A stretch of DNA of 64,000 nt from Heloderma charlesbogerti (taxonomy: Eukaryota; Chordata; Lepidosauria; Squamata; Helodermatidae), in the NCBI GenBank assembly GCA_026122225.1, contig JANEZZ010000404.1:1240001-1304000 (forward strand), written 5' to 3'. The notes beneath the pieces were generated by a model. That model saw only the letters and a program-made list of their open reading frames with translations, was not told the origin of the DNA and did no database searches. This document shows, piece by piece, positions 20,686-31,820 of this stretch; position 1 is the stretch's first letter, and each line of letters starts with the position of its first letter. The position numbers were made by a program, and so were the translations under genes.

Positions 20686-23360
20686 ATTCCCCTTCATGGA
20701 TCACTGCCTTGTTGTGGCGAAGGGGCTTGCACAACTCAGTGAAGCCATAAGCTATGCCGTGCAGCACCACCCAAGATGGACAGGTCATGGCAGAGAGTTC
20801 TGACAAAATGTGGTCAATGTGGAGAAGGAAATGGCAACCCACTCCAGTATTCTTGCCAAGAAAACCCCATGGAACGTATGACAAGGCTAAAAGATATGAT
20901 GCCGGAAGATGAGCCCTTCAGGTTGGAAGGTGTCCAATATATTACTGGGGAAGAGCAGAGGGAATTTCCAAGTAGCGCCAGAAAGAGCGAAGCGGCTGGG
21001 CCAAACCCGAAAGGACACTCAGCTGTGGATGTGTCTGGTGGTGAAAAGAAAGTCCGATGCTGTAAAGAACAATATTGTTTAGGAACCTGGAATGTAAGAT
21101 CAATGAATTAAGGTAAGCTGGAGGTGGTCAAACATGAGATGGCAAGATTGAACATCGACATCTTGGGAATCAGCAAACTACAATGGACAAGCATGGGCAA
21201 ATTTAATTCAGGTGACCATTATATCTACTATCGTGGGCAAGAATCCCTTAGAAGAAATGGAGTAGCACTCATAGTCAACAAAAAGGTGGGAAAAGGAGTA
21301 CTGGGGTACAATCTCAAAAACGATAGAATGATCTCAGTACGAATCCAAGGCAAATCATTCAGCAGCACAGTAATTCAAGTCTATGCCTCAACCACTGAGG
21401 CTGAAGAAGCTGAGGTTGATCTGTTAGAACTAACACCAAAAAAAAGATGTCCTCTTCATCATAGGGGATTGGAATGCTAAAGTGGGAAGTCAAGAAATCA
21501 CCGGGATAACAGGCAAGCATGGCCTTGGTGTACAAAATGAAGCAGGACAAAGGCTCATAGAGTTTCGCCAAGAGAACACGCTGATCATAGCAAACATTCT
21601 TTTCCAACAGCACAAGAGGCGACTCTACACATGGACATCACCAGATGGTCAATATCGAAATTAGATTGATCAAGGGAACGTTTTGTGCAAAGACGAGCAT
21701 GATAAAGGACAAAGAAGGCAGGGACCTAACAGAAGCAGATGAGATTTAGAAGAGGTGGAAAGAATACAAAGAAGAACTATACAGGAAAGATCTGAATGTC
21801 CCTGATAGCCATGATAGTGCGGTCACTGAACTTGAGCCGGACATCCTAGAGAGTGAAGTCAAGTGGGCCTTAGGAAGCATTTCTAACAACAAAGCTAGCG
21901 GAGATGACAGTATTCCAGCTGAGCTATTTAAAATCCTAAAAGATAATGCTGTTAAAGTGATGCTCTCAATATGCCAACAAATTTGGAACACTCGACAGTG
22001 GCCACAAGACTGGAAAAGGTCAGTTTACATTCCAATTCCAAAGAAGGGCAATGCCAAAGAGCGTTCAAACTACCGTACAATTGCGCTCATTTCACATGCC
22101 AGCAAGGTTATGCTCAAAATCCTACAAGCTAGGCTTCAGCAGTATGTGAACTGAGAACTACCAGAAGTACAAGCTGGGTTTCGAAGAGTCAGAGGAACTA
22201 GAGATCAAATCGCCAACGTTCGCTGGATCATGGAGAAAGCAAGAGAATTCCAGAAAAAGTCTATTTCTGCTTCATTGACTACGCTAAAGCCTTTGATTGT
22301 GTGGATCACAACAAACTGTGGCAAATTCTTAAAGAGATGGGAGTACCAGACCACCTTACCTGTCTCCTGAGAAACCTGTACGAGGGACAAGAAGCAACAG
22401 TAAGAACAGGACATGGAACAACCGATTGGTTCAAAATTGGGAAAGGAGTACGACAATGCTCCATATTGTCGCTCTGATTATTTAACTTATATGCAGAGTC
22501 CATCATGAGAAATGCCGGGTTGGACGAACACAGGTCGGAATTAAGATTGCCAGGAGAATTATCAACAACCTCAGATACGCAGATGATACCACACTGATGG
22601 CAGAAAGCGAAGAGGATCTAAAGAGCCTCTTGTTGAGGGTGAAAGTGGAGAGTGCAAAAGCTGGTTTGAAACTCAACATTAAACATACTAAGATCATGGC
22701 ATCTGGCCCCATCACTTCCTGGCATATAGAAGGGGAAGAAATGGAAGCAGTGACAGGTTTTATTTTCTTAGGCTCCAAGATCACTACAGAAAGTGACTGT
22801 AGCCATGAAATTAAAAGACGCTTGCTCGTTGGGAGGAAAGCTATGGCAAACCTAGACAGCATAGTAAGAAGCAGAGACATCACCTTGCCGACAAAGGTTC
22901 ATATAATCAAAGCTATGATTTTCCCAGTAGCAACGTATGGCTGTGAGAGCTGGACTATAAGGAAGGCCGAGCACCGAAGAATTGATGCCTTCGAACTGTG
23001 GTGCTGGAGAAGACTCTTACGAGTCCCCTGGACTGCAAGGAGGTCAAATCAGTCCATACTAAAGGAAATCAACCCTGAGAGCTCATTGGAAGGACAGATA
23101 CTGAAGCTGAAGCTCAGACATTTTGGTCACCTAATGTGAAGAGCAAACTCCCTGGAAAAGACCCTCATGCTGGGAAAGATTGAAGGCAAAAGGAGAAGGG
23201 GACGGCAGAGGATGAGATGGCTAGATAGCATCACCAATGCAATGAATATGAATTTGAGCACGCTCCGGGAGAGAGTGCAGGACAGGAAGGCCTGGCGTGC
23301 TATGGTCCATGGGGTCATGAAGAGTCGGACGCGACTTAATGACTGAGCAACAACAACAAC
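20686..23360 (+). mobile_element. RTE-BovB LINE copy B, inserted antisense into copy A, internal deletion
   Basis: It starts about 20686 with the 5' region shared with the copy at 30047 (tggatcactgccttgttg) and ends in (CAA)n at 23360. It is flanked by 8-bp direct repeats TAGAAGGT (20678-20685 and 23361-23368). The right flank then reads gttgtaggtcttcata, which is the expected continuation of copy A, proving insertion into A. ORF2 is broken by a TAA/TAG in SMN*GKLE near 21109, a shift around 21436, and an internal deletion of about 0.53 kb at 21663-21676, where the endonuclease C-terminus jumps to GTFCAKT. It is also broken by an early stop in QQYVN* (22154), the shared one-base break before FIDYAKAFD, and later stops. 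Clearly inactive. Confidence 0.93.
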
Positions 23361-23384
23361 TAGAAGGTGTTGTAGGTCTTCATA
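23361..23384 (-). mobile_element. RTE-BovB copy A, 5' remnant beyond the nested copy B
   Basis: tagaaggtgttgtaggtc, then ttcata, is the reverse complement of the BovB ORF2 stretch gaagacctacaacacgttcta (30774-30795 in the third copy). Similarity stops at about 23384, so copy A was 5'-truncated there on insertion. Confidence 0.85.
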
Positions 23385-23599
23385 GGACAGTTCTATGCAT
23401 GGAAAGGAGGGAACTGCCCTTTCCTACTTCCCTTTTATAGGGGCAGCTGGAAGGATGGCGCCAAAGAAATCAGGGACACACAGTTGGGGAGGGTTCCCTC
23501 AGTCTGCTTTCTATCCCCACCCCAACAGCTAAAAAATGGCTTACAAATATTAGCATGAAATAAAGGTTTTACTTGAGCCTGTTAGGAAGGGGCTGGTCA

Positions 23600-23765
23600 G
23601 GGAGGCTGCTTTGCATGCATTAGGTCCCAGGTTCGATCCCTGGCATCTCCATGTAGGGTTGGGAAAGGCTCCTGCCTAAAACTCTGGAGAGCTGCTTCTG
23701 CCAGTCAGTGTTACTGGGTTAGATGGACCAAGGGTCTGACTCAGGATAAGGCAGCTTCCATGAGC
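23600..23765 (+). repeat. tRNA-derived SINE, well preserved
   Basis: The head carries ctttgcatgca and box B ggttcgatccctggcatc, like the 3' half of a tRNA-Ala gene. The body is aaaggctcctgcctaaaac with ctctggagagctgcttctgcc, and the tail is agatggaccaagggtctg with ataaggcagcttcca. Box A is degraded. Related pieces lie at 597-748, 27985-28101 and 53011-53190. Confidence 0.8.
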
Positions 23766-25004
23766 ACTGCCAATGTGGTGGAATCCTCTGAATGCCCCTT
23801 TCTCCTTATCTCTGAAGGGTCCCTTGTTAGAAGCGCCCATTTAAAAAAGACATTTCGTTTTTCAGCTCTTGATTTAGCAAAAGGACTTGGCAAACAAACC
23901 CAGTTTCATGGGGTATGAAATTGCAAACATGGGCACATCAAATGAGTAAGCTTCATGCAGACAATTTTTTTCCAGGTTTCTGAGAAGGAAGCACAGATAT
24001 CTCTTCCCTTCATCTCTTTCTCCTGTGTACTGAGATCATTTGTCACAGAGCAGACTCAATATTTCCCTGTATCAGGCCAACCTGAGGCTGTTGTCTTATG
24101 GATGCAAAAAGATGTTTTCAAAGTCACAGGCCAGGCGCCAAGGCCAACTTTCAAATAAAATATGGAGGACGTGTTCAAGTCATAGTGAAGCCCTTTTAAC
24201 TCCCGTTGATTTTGATGGGAGAGGGAAGCATGTGCTAAGCTGCATCCCATTGTGCTCAGTGGACTTAAAAGTGCTTTCCTGCTGGATCATGCCTAGTGGG
24301 GACAATTTACTGGGAAGTCCCTCTGCGGTCTGCACAAGCCTCCCTGAAATGAATGCGGGCTGGCTAAGCGTACAATTAACACACAGTCTAGTGAGGATTC
24401 TGCTCTTGCAGGGTTTTCCAAACCTTGCGCTTCCAAGGAACTCTTTCCTCATCAGAATGGGCCCTGCTAAGGACAGCCGTAGCGTTTGGCAGGGCGAGGT
24501 GGCTGCCTCAGGTGTGGAGGCCTGGGGCTGGGGAGCAGGGTGAGGGTTTGGAGGACAGCGCTCCATGCGCCCCGCAGCCGGTCCGGCACTCCTCAGCTAA
24601 CCTGCCGCCCTCAGATATGGTGAAAGCTGTTGTCCCGTTGACTGCGTTACCGTAAGATTCAACTGCCAAGCTGTTCAGTTTCCATACATGGACAAGTGTG
24701 TGTGTGTGTGTGTGTGTTCTTGTGTGCGTACACCATCTTGTCCTTTGCCTCGGGCAACAAAGCATCTTGGGCTGGCCCCGGCTGAACCCCTCTGTAGTGT
24801 ATCTGCTGTGGAAGGCCTCTGTGCTGGTTGCGGAAGGTTCTAGAGCATCCTGCTGATTCAGGTTAGTCAGACCTGTTAAGCCTCATGGGTACCAATCATG
24901 AATTCAGTGCACATCCTGGGGGAGCAAACCCAACACTCCTTTGTGGTGGGGCACTGTAGGGCAAGACTGACTGTGGTGAGCCAAGCTGCCTCGTAGGGTG
25001 GCCA
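23766..25004. other. Intergenic sequence with a (TG)n microsatellite
   Basis: The (TG)n repeat is at 24696-24717. A faint gtaagtccc-type remnant may lie at 24180-24300. No gene recognised. Confidence 0.4.
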
Positions 25005-25400
25005 ACTATCCTCTTTTACAGGGGACAGTCCTCCATCTGAAGGGCTGCCAGAGGACCATCCTCCATTTGAAGGCATCTTCTATTTGAAGGACCGTCTGGT
25101 CCAAGTCCAGTTTAAAAATAAGGAAGCGTAAATACTGCTGCCCATCACCAGTTACCACCTGGGCGGCAGACTGAACAGGCCATGTGGTCGCAGCCTTCCA
25201 CACTGTGGTGAGATGTCCTGTATTTCTATTTGAAATTATTATAATAATTTCTAAATTTACAGCTATACATATAAATCAGGGTATGCATATTTTTTGCAAA
25301 TTGGTATCACCGTTTGTCCTCTTTTCTGGTGATGTATTTCCTCTTTGGGGGGAATTTGTAAGTGGACTTTCCTCCAATGGGCTTCCGAGGTAAACCCCAG
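25005..25400 (+). repeat. Dispersed repeat, uninterrupted copy
   Basis: 5' block: tatcctcttttacagggga and cctccatctgaagggctg. 3' block: ccacactgtggtgagatg, ctgtatttctatttgaaat, ctaaatttacagctatac and ttgtcctcttttctggtg. The two blocks match 10740-10835 and 9320-9478 respectively in opposite orientation, where a LINE separates them. Confidence 0.55.
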
Positions 25401-26672
25401 AGATTCTTGGAAGGAAGCCTAAAGAGCGTGGTGTTGTCACCGCTGTCATTTCATCAAACTGTATAGCAAGACACATTGTGGGGTGCAGTTGTTGCTTTTG
25501 TTTTCAGTTTTTGTTTTGCAGTTTATCACAGTTGCTAAAAAGATTCATACCATGTAGACCTTTGTGACTGAATTCCACCAGAGCTGTCCAGACTACACCA
25601 GGTAATTCCAGCTGCTTGCAAAAGTGAGTAGAGCCTCCATTCAATGCATTTACTTCTGCACAGCACTCCCTGGTTTGCCCACAGTTTGGAAGCTCATAAG
25701 ATAAGAAGCGCCTCTCAGCAGGAATGTATCAGGGAAATGGACTTGAGGGCAAAGATGGTAATCAGGGGTGATAGTTGGAAGCCACCTGCTTATGGCTCGT
25801 GTTTTGAAGTAAGTGTGCGTGTGTGTGTGTGTGTGTGTGTGGAGGGGGAATATTAAGAAAGCAGGAATCCTGGAGCCATTTGCCAACAAATCATCACACT
25901 GCCAGAGCTGTTCTGAGTACACAAGCAACAGAAGCAGGTTTCACCCCATCCCTGAAGTCCCACGCCTGTTGACTGTCTGCCTGCTGTGAACCTGTTAAAG
26001 GTACTGATCCTCTGATTCAAAATAACATGGCAACCTTATGGTCAAGTGATCCTCAGAAAGTTTCCACTTGGTCTTTGCTCCTAAACAGTGGCATTAGTAG
26101 GTCTGGGCCCGAGCCCCAAATCTTTTTTAAAGGGCCCTGGATCTATTCCATTGACTGTTCATTGGAGCTAAGAGAAAGGCTTTTCCTCGGCTTAATCACC
26201 ATGCAGGGGGCAATTTTCAAGGAGGACAGCAGCTGGGGAGGGAAGGATTAACTCTCCCCTTCCCACATGCTGCCCTAACCTCCCCCTAAATCTTCCCATG
26301 CATGGCAATTAGGCTTGGGGATAAAAAAAACCCACACATTTTCCCATGAGTTTCAGATAATATGGATCAGGGTGCAAATCAGTTGAATACTTTATCTTAT
26401 TTGAGATGATTGGGACGAGAAATCAACTGGCTGGCTTTGTCTCCTGTGAAATTCAAATACATCCTAGTCATTAGTTCTAAATTTGCATAGCTATAAACTA
26501 GCATATGAAGATTTTAGGGAGATGTGTGTCCTAATGGCCTGGACCCCGAATCTTTTAATTGCCTTGCAATGCCCCTGTCCCTAAAAGAGCCCCCTCATCC
26601 TACCAGAATTCTTTAGCCTAGTAAGTAATTGATTTGCAGTGGCCAGACCCCAACAACAACAACAATTCTGCC
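25401..26672. other. Intergenic sequence with a (GT)n microsatellite
   Basis: The (GT)n repeat is at 25813-25841 and a short (CAA)n lies just before 26665. No gene or larger repeat recognised. Confidence 0.4.
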
Positions 26673-26866
26673 CAGCTGAGGCTGGTGGCTCTGACGTCAG
26701 TGGGGCGGTGAATCTGCTCCAGGTTTCAGTCTGAACCTGTCAGAACTCTAAAGGAGCTATCCAAGGTGCATGTCTTGGATAGCTCCTTTGGAGTTCTGAC
26801 TGGTTCTGATTGAAACCCAGAGCAGATTCACCGCCCCACTGACGTCAGAGGCACCGGCCTCCGCTG
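26673..26866. mobile_element. Foldback hAT-type MITE, copy 2
   Basis: A 194-bp near-palindrome starts cagctgaggctggtggctc and ends gcaccggcctccgctg. The arms carry gacgtcagtggggcggtgaa, then gtttcagtctgaacc and tctaaaggagctatccaa, and their complements. No clear 8-bp duplication is visible at the flanks (attctgcc versus gccttctc). Confidence 0.82.
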
Positions 26867-26884
26867 GCCTTCTCCCTCTGACCA

Positions 26885-27065
26885 CCTTGCTGGACCAGAG
26901 TCAGACCAAGGCTCATCTGGTCGAGCATTCTGACCCCAGCAACAGCCAGACAGATGAATTTGGGAAGCAGCAGCAGTGTTCGTATTCATTTTGAAACCAC
27001 ATTGCAGAGCCTCAGAATTATGTATATATTGTATGCATAAATACACACACACACACACACACACA
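26885..27065 (-). repeat. Repeat remnant and (CA)n microsatellite
   Basis: ccttgctggaccagagtcag, then accaaggctcatctggtc, resembles the left end of the 16722 repeat. (CA)n occupies 27042-27065. Confidence 0.45.
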
Positions 27066-27626
27066 GTGTTCCAAACTCTCAAAGGGAGGGTAAGAACTTC
27101 CTCCTGCCCCCTCCTTGTTGTCTTGATGACGGCAAGCCAACCCAGGCAGATGAGCCAGGTTAATGTAGTACAAAGGGGTGCAGAATTGCCCACTTCTGTT
27201 CTTTTCCTCCTTCCCTGTGCTTTCTTGCAGAAGCAGACAAAACCAAAACCACTTGAATCTTTTCACTCCTTCAGCAGAAATGCCTGCAGTCTGCACAGAC
27301 AAACTGAGGGGCCAGCCCTACCATTGGGTAAGCACAGTGAGGCTGCTGCCTCGAGCAGCTGATGTGGGGTGCCATGACAGGGCAGCTATTCCTGCCAGGG
27401 ATGGGGCAAAGCACTAGCGGGGTTTTCTGCCTCATGTTCCCAAATAACAGGACTGGCTTTGGGTTCTCTACACCTTGTCTTTGGATGGTGCCATTTGCTG
27501 GTTTGCCTCATGCAGCAAAATGCCCTGGCAGGGGCAACAGTGGCACCAAAGAGGGGGAAAAATGCCTCCAGATACTTTCTCCCACTCAGTCTTTGGTTTG
27601 AGACATGCTGGACACACTAGGACAGC

Positions 27627-27755
27627 TTTCTGCAACTCGGTGCCCTCTAGATGTGTTGGACTGCAACTCCCATCGTTCCCAGCCAGCATGCTGGATGGAA
27701 GTTGCTATCCACCACAACTGGATGGCACCAGTTTGGGGACGGCAGGCCTAGGACC
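27627..27755. mobile_element. Small hAT-like palindromic element, diverged
   Basis: ctctagatgtgttggactgc, then aactcccatcgttccc and cagccagcatgctgg, is followed by an imperfect complementary arm ending ggatggcaccagtttgggg. It belongs with the copies at 49557 and 50664. Confidence 0.65.
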
Positions 27756-27984
27756 TGCTACCATCTCTCCCAGTTAGTCCTCTGCTGAATAACCCCGATT
27801 TCTCCTATGTTTGTGTTTAAGCATGCAAAAGACTTCCTACCTTGTAGGGAGACCCTTAACTCTTATCCCTGTCTAGGAATTCTCATGTGGCTGGCAACAC
27901 TGCTGGGGAGCAGGACAGGAAGGGGTGGGTCTTTCTTTCCCGGGCTGCTTGCCTCCAGCATCTGGTATCAGGGAGGGGCCATAA

Positions 27985-28101
27985 GTCAGTGTGACAGAGC
28001 ACATGCTTGGCATGCAGAAGGTCCCAGGTTCGATCCCCGGCTCCTCCAAGTAGGGCGAGGAAAGAATCCTGCCTGGAACCCTCGAGCGCTTCTGCCAGTC
28101 A
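27985..28101 (+). repeat. tRNA-derived SINE, 3'-truncated against a CR1
   Basis: It carries gagcacatgcttggcatgc, box B ggttcgatccccggctcc and the body aatcctgcctggaaccctc, then stops at gccagtcag where CR1 sequence begins. Confidence 0.72.
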
Positions 28102-28661
28102 GTACTAGTTCCCCTCAACTCAGCACTGGTTAGGCCTCACCTGGAGTACTGTGTCCAGTTCTGGGCACCACACTTTAAGGAGGGTGCAGACAAGCTGGAG
28201 AGGGTTCAGAGGAGGGCAACAAAGATGATCAGGGGACTGGAAACAAAGCCCTATGAAGAGAGACTGAAAGAACTGGGCCTGTTTAGCCTTGAGAAGAGAA
28301 GACTGAGGGGAGATAGGGTAGCGCTCTTCAAGTCCTTGAAAGATTGTCCCAGAGAGGAAGGCCAGGATCTCTTCTCTATCATCCCAGAGTGCAGGACACG
28401 GAATACTGGGCTCAAGTGACAGGAAGCCAGATTCTGGCTGAACATCAGGAAAAACCTCCTGACTGTTGGAGCAATACGACAATGGAACCTATTCCCTAGG
28501 GAGGTGGTGGGCTCTCCCACACTGGAGGCGTTCAAGATGACATCCCTGACAGCCATCTGTCAGCGATGCTCTGACTTCATTCCTGCACTGAACAGGGGGT
28601 TGGACTCGATGGTCTTATAGGCCCCTTCCAACCCTATTATTCTATGTTTCTATGATTCTGT
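28102..28661 (+). mobile_element. CR1 LINE 3' end, 5'-truncated
   Basis: It is co-linear with the end of CR1 ORF2 (CVQFWAPHFK, VQRRATKMIRGLETKPYEE, LEKRRLRGD) and the 3' terminus (cttccaaccctattattct, then octamer-like tctatgtt-tctatgat). After NTGLK the frame meets TGA, at the same place as in the minus-strand CR1 at 57100-57102. It is joined directly to the SINE on its left. Confidence 0.88.
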
Positions 28662-29238
28662 GCTACTGTACATGGAGGTTTCTAGGTAATCTAGCTACCA
28701 GGGCTAATGGCGGTTGATGGGCCTGCCTCCCTGAACTCATCTAGTCCCATTTTAAAGTCTCCTATGTTAGTGGCACACACCATGCCACACCACACCATGT
28801 GTCAGCAAATTCTGAGAGTGATGGAGTTACTTCCCTCTAGGGACTTTTTGCCAGTCAGCTTCACTGGACAGACCCAAGTTCGAATTGCAAGTTCTTTGCG
28901 TCGTACAGGACACGCCAACACCATCTTCCAGGAGTGTGGCTGCAACCCTGTGAAGGTCTTCCTTTGGGCTCTGCTGCTTGGTCCACAACAGCAGCCTGGT
29001 CCTCGAAGGGGATTCTGCAGGACCAGGCTCATTTCTACACATATGCCAAAGAAGCAACAGCTTAACCGCTTTCATAAATCTGCAGTTATCTCTGAGGTAA
29101 CACCAACACATCCTCTGGGCAATAAATAAGAGCTTCCCGATGGTTAAAAAGTCTGAGGTGTTCAAACACATGTTTGAATGGCTCGGTGATATTCATTTTG
29201 TGGGCTGAACAAAGAAGAAATGGAGGAAGGGAAAGGAA
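28662..29238 (-). repeat. Possible LINE-derived remnant and unassigned sequence
   Basis: 28725-28800 contains tctagtcccattttaaagtc, then cctatgttagtggcacac, resembling the right part of the repeat at 2915-3265. The rest is unassigned. Confidence 0.35.
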
Positions 29239-29246
29239 TCCATTTC

Positions 29247-29413
29247 TAGTGGCTCTGGTGTCAGTAGGGCGGTGAACCCACTCCAGGTTTCAGTCAGAAC
29301 CAGTCAGAACTTTAAAGAAGCTCTCCAAGGTGCTTTAGAGTTCTGACTGGTCCTGACTGAAACCTGGAGTGGATTCACTGCCCCACTGACATCAGAACCA
29401 CTAGCCTCCACTG
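29247..29413. mobile_element. Foldback hAT-type MITE, copy 3, 8-bp TSD
   Basis: A 167-bp near-palindrome ends cactagcctccactg. The left terminus lacks about ten bases (tagtggctctggtgtcag). Flanks tccatttc (29239-29246) and cccatttc (29414-29421) match at 7 of 8. The arms carry ggtttcagtcagaaccagtc and the complement. Confidence 0.82.
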
Positions 29414-29421
29414 CCCATTTC

Positions 29422-30032
29422 TGGAAAACTGGCCCATCTGTTTTTCTGACCCTTTGATAAATTCAGAAAGGAGTGCTCCTTTCGTTACAAACCATCTGAG
29501 GTACAACAGCCTTTGTAACTGGGTTGTGGTTTCCATCCCAAAGCTTAGTTTTACTACAGTATCAAATAACACTCAAACGCCAAAAAGTGACAGACAGAGT
29601 GTGCATGTTTGCTGGAGGAAAATCCAAAAGGTTTCAGATGTTGCAACAGAAGCTCAGTTCTTCTCATTGGGCAACAGCAGATTTCCCAGCCACCCTCTTT
29701 GTAGAAATGTGATTTTGATGGATCCGTATTTATAAACTAAACTGGCAAGCAAAATTAATTATTTCCAATGCACTGCTAAAGCCCAGAGAGATTTACCTTA
29801 AAACTGCAGTAACCTGTTCTCCCCCCGTCCCTGCCTGATCCTAACATTAAAGTGTCACAGCTTACAGAGACATCATCACCCAATAGACAGGCCTGTGTGT
29901 CCTTGAAGAAATGTCAGTTCTGGACCAACACAACCCAAATTCCACCACCAGAAAAGCAATATAATTAATGCAGATTAAGAAAATGTAGTAGATTCCACAC
30001 ACACAACTGATTATGCCTTTTTTGCACCATGT
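29422..30032. other. Intergenic sequence, nothing recognised
   Basis: No repeat or gene recognised. Confidence 0.4.
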
Positions 30033-30368
30033 ATTCTGTTCCTCCTCTTCGTGGATCACTGCCTTGTTGTGGCGAAGGGGCTTGCGTAACTCAGTGAAGC
30101 CATAAGCTATGCTGTGCAGTGCCACCCAAGACGGACAGGTCATGATGGAGAGTTCTGACAAAATGTGGCCCACTGAAGAAGGAAATGGCAACCCACTCCA
30201 GTATTCTTGCCAAGAAAACCCCATGGAACGTATCACAAGGCTAAAAGATATGACGCCGGAAGATGAGCCTCTCAGGTTGGAAGGTGTCCAATAGAAGAGC
30301 AGAGGGAATTTCCAAGTAGTGCCAGAAAGAGTGAAGCGGCTGGGCCAAAGCTGAAAGGACACTCAGCT

Positions 30369-31652
30369 GTGGATGTGTCTGGTGGTGAAAAGAAAGTCCG
30401 ATGCTGTAAAGAACAATATTGTTTAGGAACCTGGAATGTAAGATCAATGAATCAAGGTAAGCTGGAGGTGGTCAAACATGAGATGGCAAGATTGAACATC
30501 GACATCTTGGGAATCAGCGAACTACAATGGACAAGCATGGGTGAATTTAATTCAGGTGACCATTATATCTACTACCGTGGGCAAGAATCCCTTAGAAGAA
30601 ATGGAGTAGCACTCATAGTCAACAAAAGAGTGAGAAAAGCAGGACTGGGGTACAATCTCAAAAACGATAGAATGATCTCAGTACGAATCCAAGGCAAACC
30701 TTTCAACATCACAGTAATTCAAGTCTATGCCTCAACCACTGAGGCTGAAGAAGCTGAGGCTGATTGGTTCTATGAAGACCTACAACACGTTCTAGAACTA
30801 ACACCAAAAAAAGATGTCCTCTTCATCATAGGGGATTGGAATGCTAAAGTGGGAAGTCAAGAAATCACCGGGATAACAGGCAAGCATGGCCTTGGTGTAC
30901 AAAATGAAGCAGGACAAAGGCTCATAGAGTTTTGTCAAGAGAACAAGCTGATCATAGCAAACACTCTTTTCCAACAGAACAAGAGGCGACTCTACACATG
31001 GACATCATCAGATGGTCAATATCGAAATCAGATTGATTATGTCCTTTGCAGCCAAAGATGGAGAAGCTCTATACAGTCAGTAAAAACAAGACCTGGAGCT
31101 GACTGTGGCTCAGATCATGAGCTGCTTCTTGCAAAATTTTGGCTTAAATTGAAGAACGTAGGGAAAACCACGAAACCGTTCAGGTATGACCTAAATCACA
31201 TCCCTTATGAATATACAGTGGAGATGAGGAATAGATTTAAGGGATTAGACCTGATAGACAGAGTGCCTGAGGAACTATGGACGGAGGTCCGTAACATTGT
31301 TCAGGAGGCAGCAACTCAATCCATCCCAAAGAAAAAGAAATGCAAGAAAGCAAAGTGGCTGTCTGATGAGGCTTTACAAATAGCTGAGGAAAGAAGGGAA
31401 GCGAAAAGCAAGGGAGAAAGGGGAAGATATATCCAACTAAATGCAGACTTCCAGAGAATAGCAAGGAGAGACAAGAAGGCCTTCTTAAATGAACAATGCA
31501 AAGAAATCGAGGAAAACAATAGAATGGGAAAGACCAGAGATCTCTTCAAGAAAATTGGAGATATCAAGGGAACATTTTGTGCCAAGACAGGCATGATAAA
31601 GGACAAAGAAGGCAGGGACCTAACAGAAGCAGATGAGATTAAGAAGAGGTAG
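30369..31652 (+). pseudogene. BovB ORF2, endonuclease half (open 427 codons)
   Basis: An apurinic-endonuclease-like domain starts at about residue 17 with LGTWNVRSMNQGKLEVV. ILGISELQWTSMGEF (about 47-60) holds the catalytic Glu. ITVIQVYA, FIIGDWNAKVGSQE (with the D-x-N motif) and GSDHELLLAKFW (with the SDH motif) follow, so the catalytic series is complete. A basic linker follows (IPKKKKCKKAKWLSDEAL). The frame ends at a TAG right after EADEIKKR, where the other copies read on to KEYTEELYRKGLN, so this is truncation, not the natural end. An EN domain nicks target DNA to prime reverse transcription. Whether this truncated product is made is unknown. Confidence 0.85.
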
Positions 31653-31738
31653 AAAGAATACACAGAAGAACTATACAGGAAAGGTCTTAATGTCCCTGAT
31701 AGCCATGATAGTGCGGTCACTGAACTTGAGCCAGACAT

Positions 31739-31820
31739 AGAATCATAGAATAGTAGAATCATAGAATAGTAGTGTTGGAAGGGGCCTACAAGGCCATCGA
31801 GTCCAACCCCCTGCTCAGTG
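31739..31820 (-). mobile_element. CR1 3' tail nested in BovB copy C
   Basis: On the plus strand it reads agaatcat-agaatagt twice (CR1 terminal octamers), then ggaaggggcctacaaggcc, atcgagtccaaccccctg and ctcagtg. Copies A and B read uninterrupted across the site (gacatcctagagagtg), so the 82 bases are an insertion; one C of the target was lost and no duplication is visible, as is common for CR1. Confidence 0.9.

Noticed and set aside
18535..20884. Long open frames on the strand opposite to the BovB and CR1 ORFs
   Set aside because: They are antisense shadows of the retrotransposon coding sequence, with no independent domain.
23600..23640. tRNA gene candidate (good box B) and the similar 27985-28040
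   Set aside because: Box A and the acceptor stem are degraded, and the sequence continues into a SINE body.
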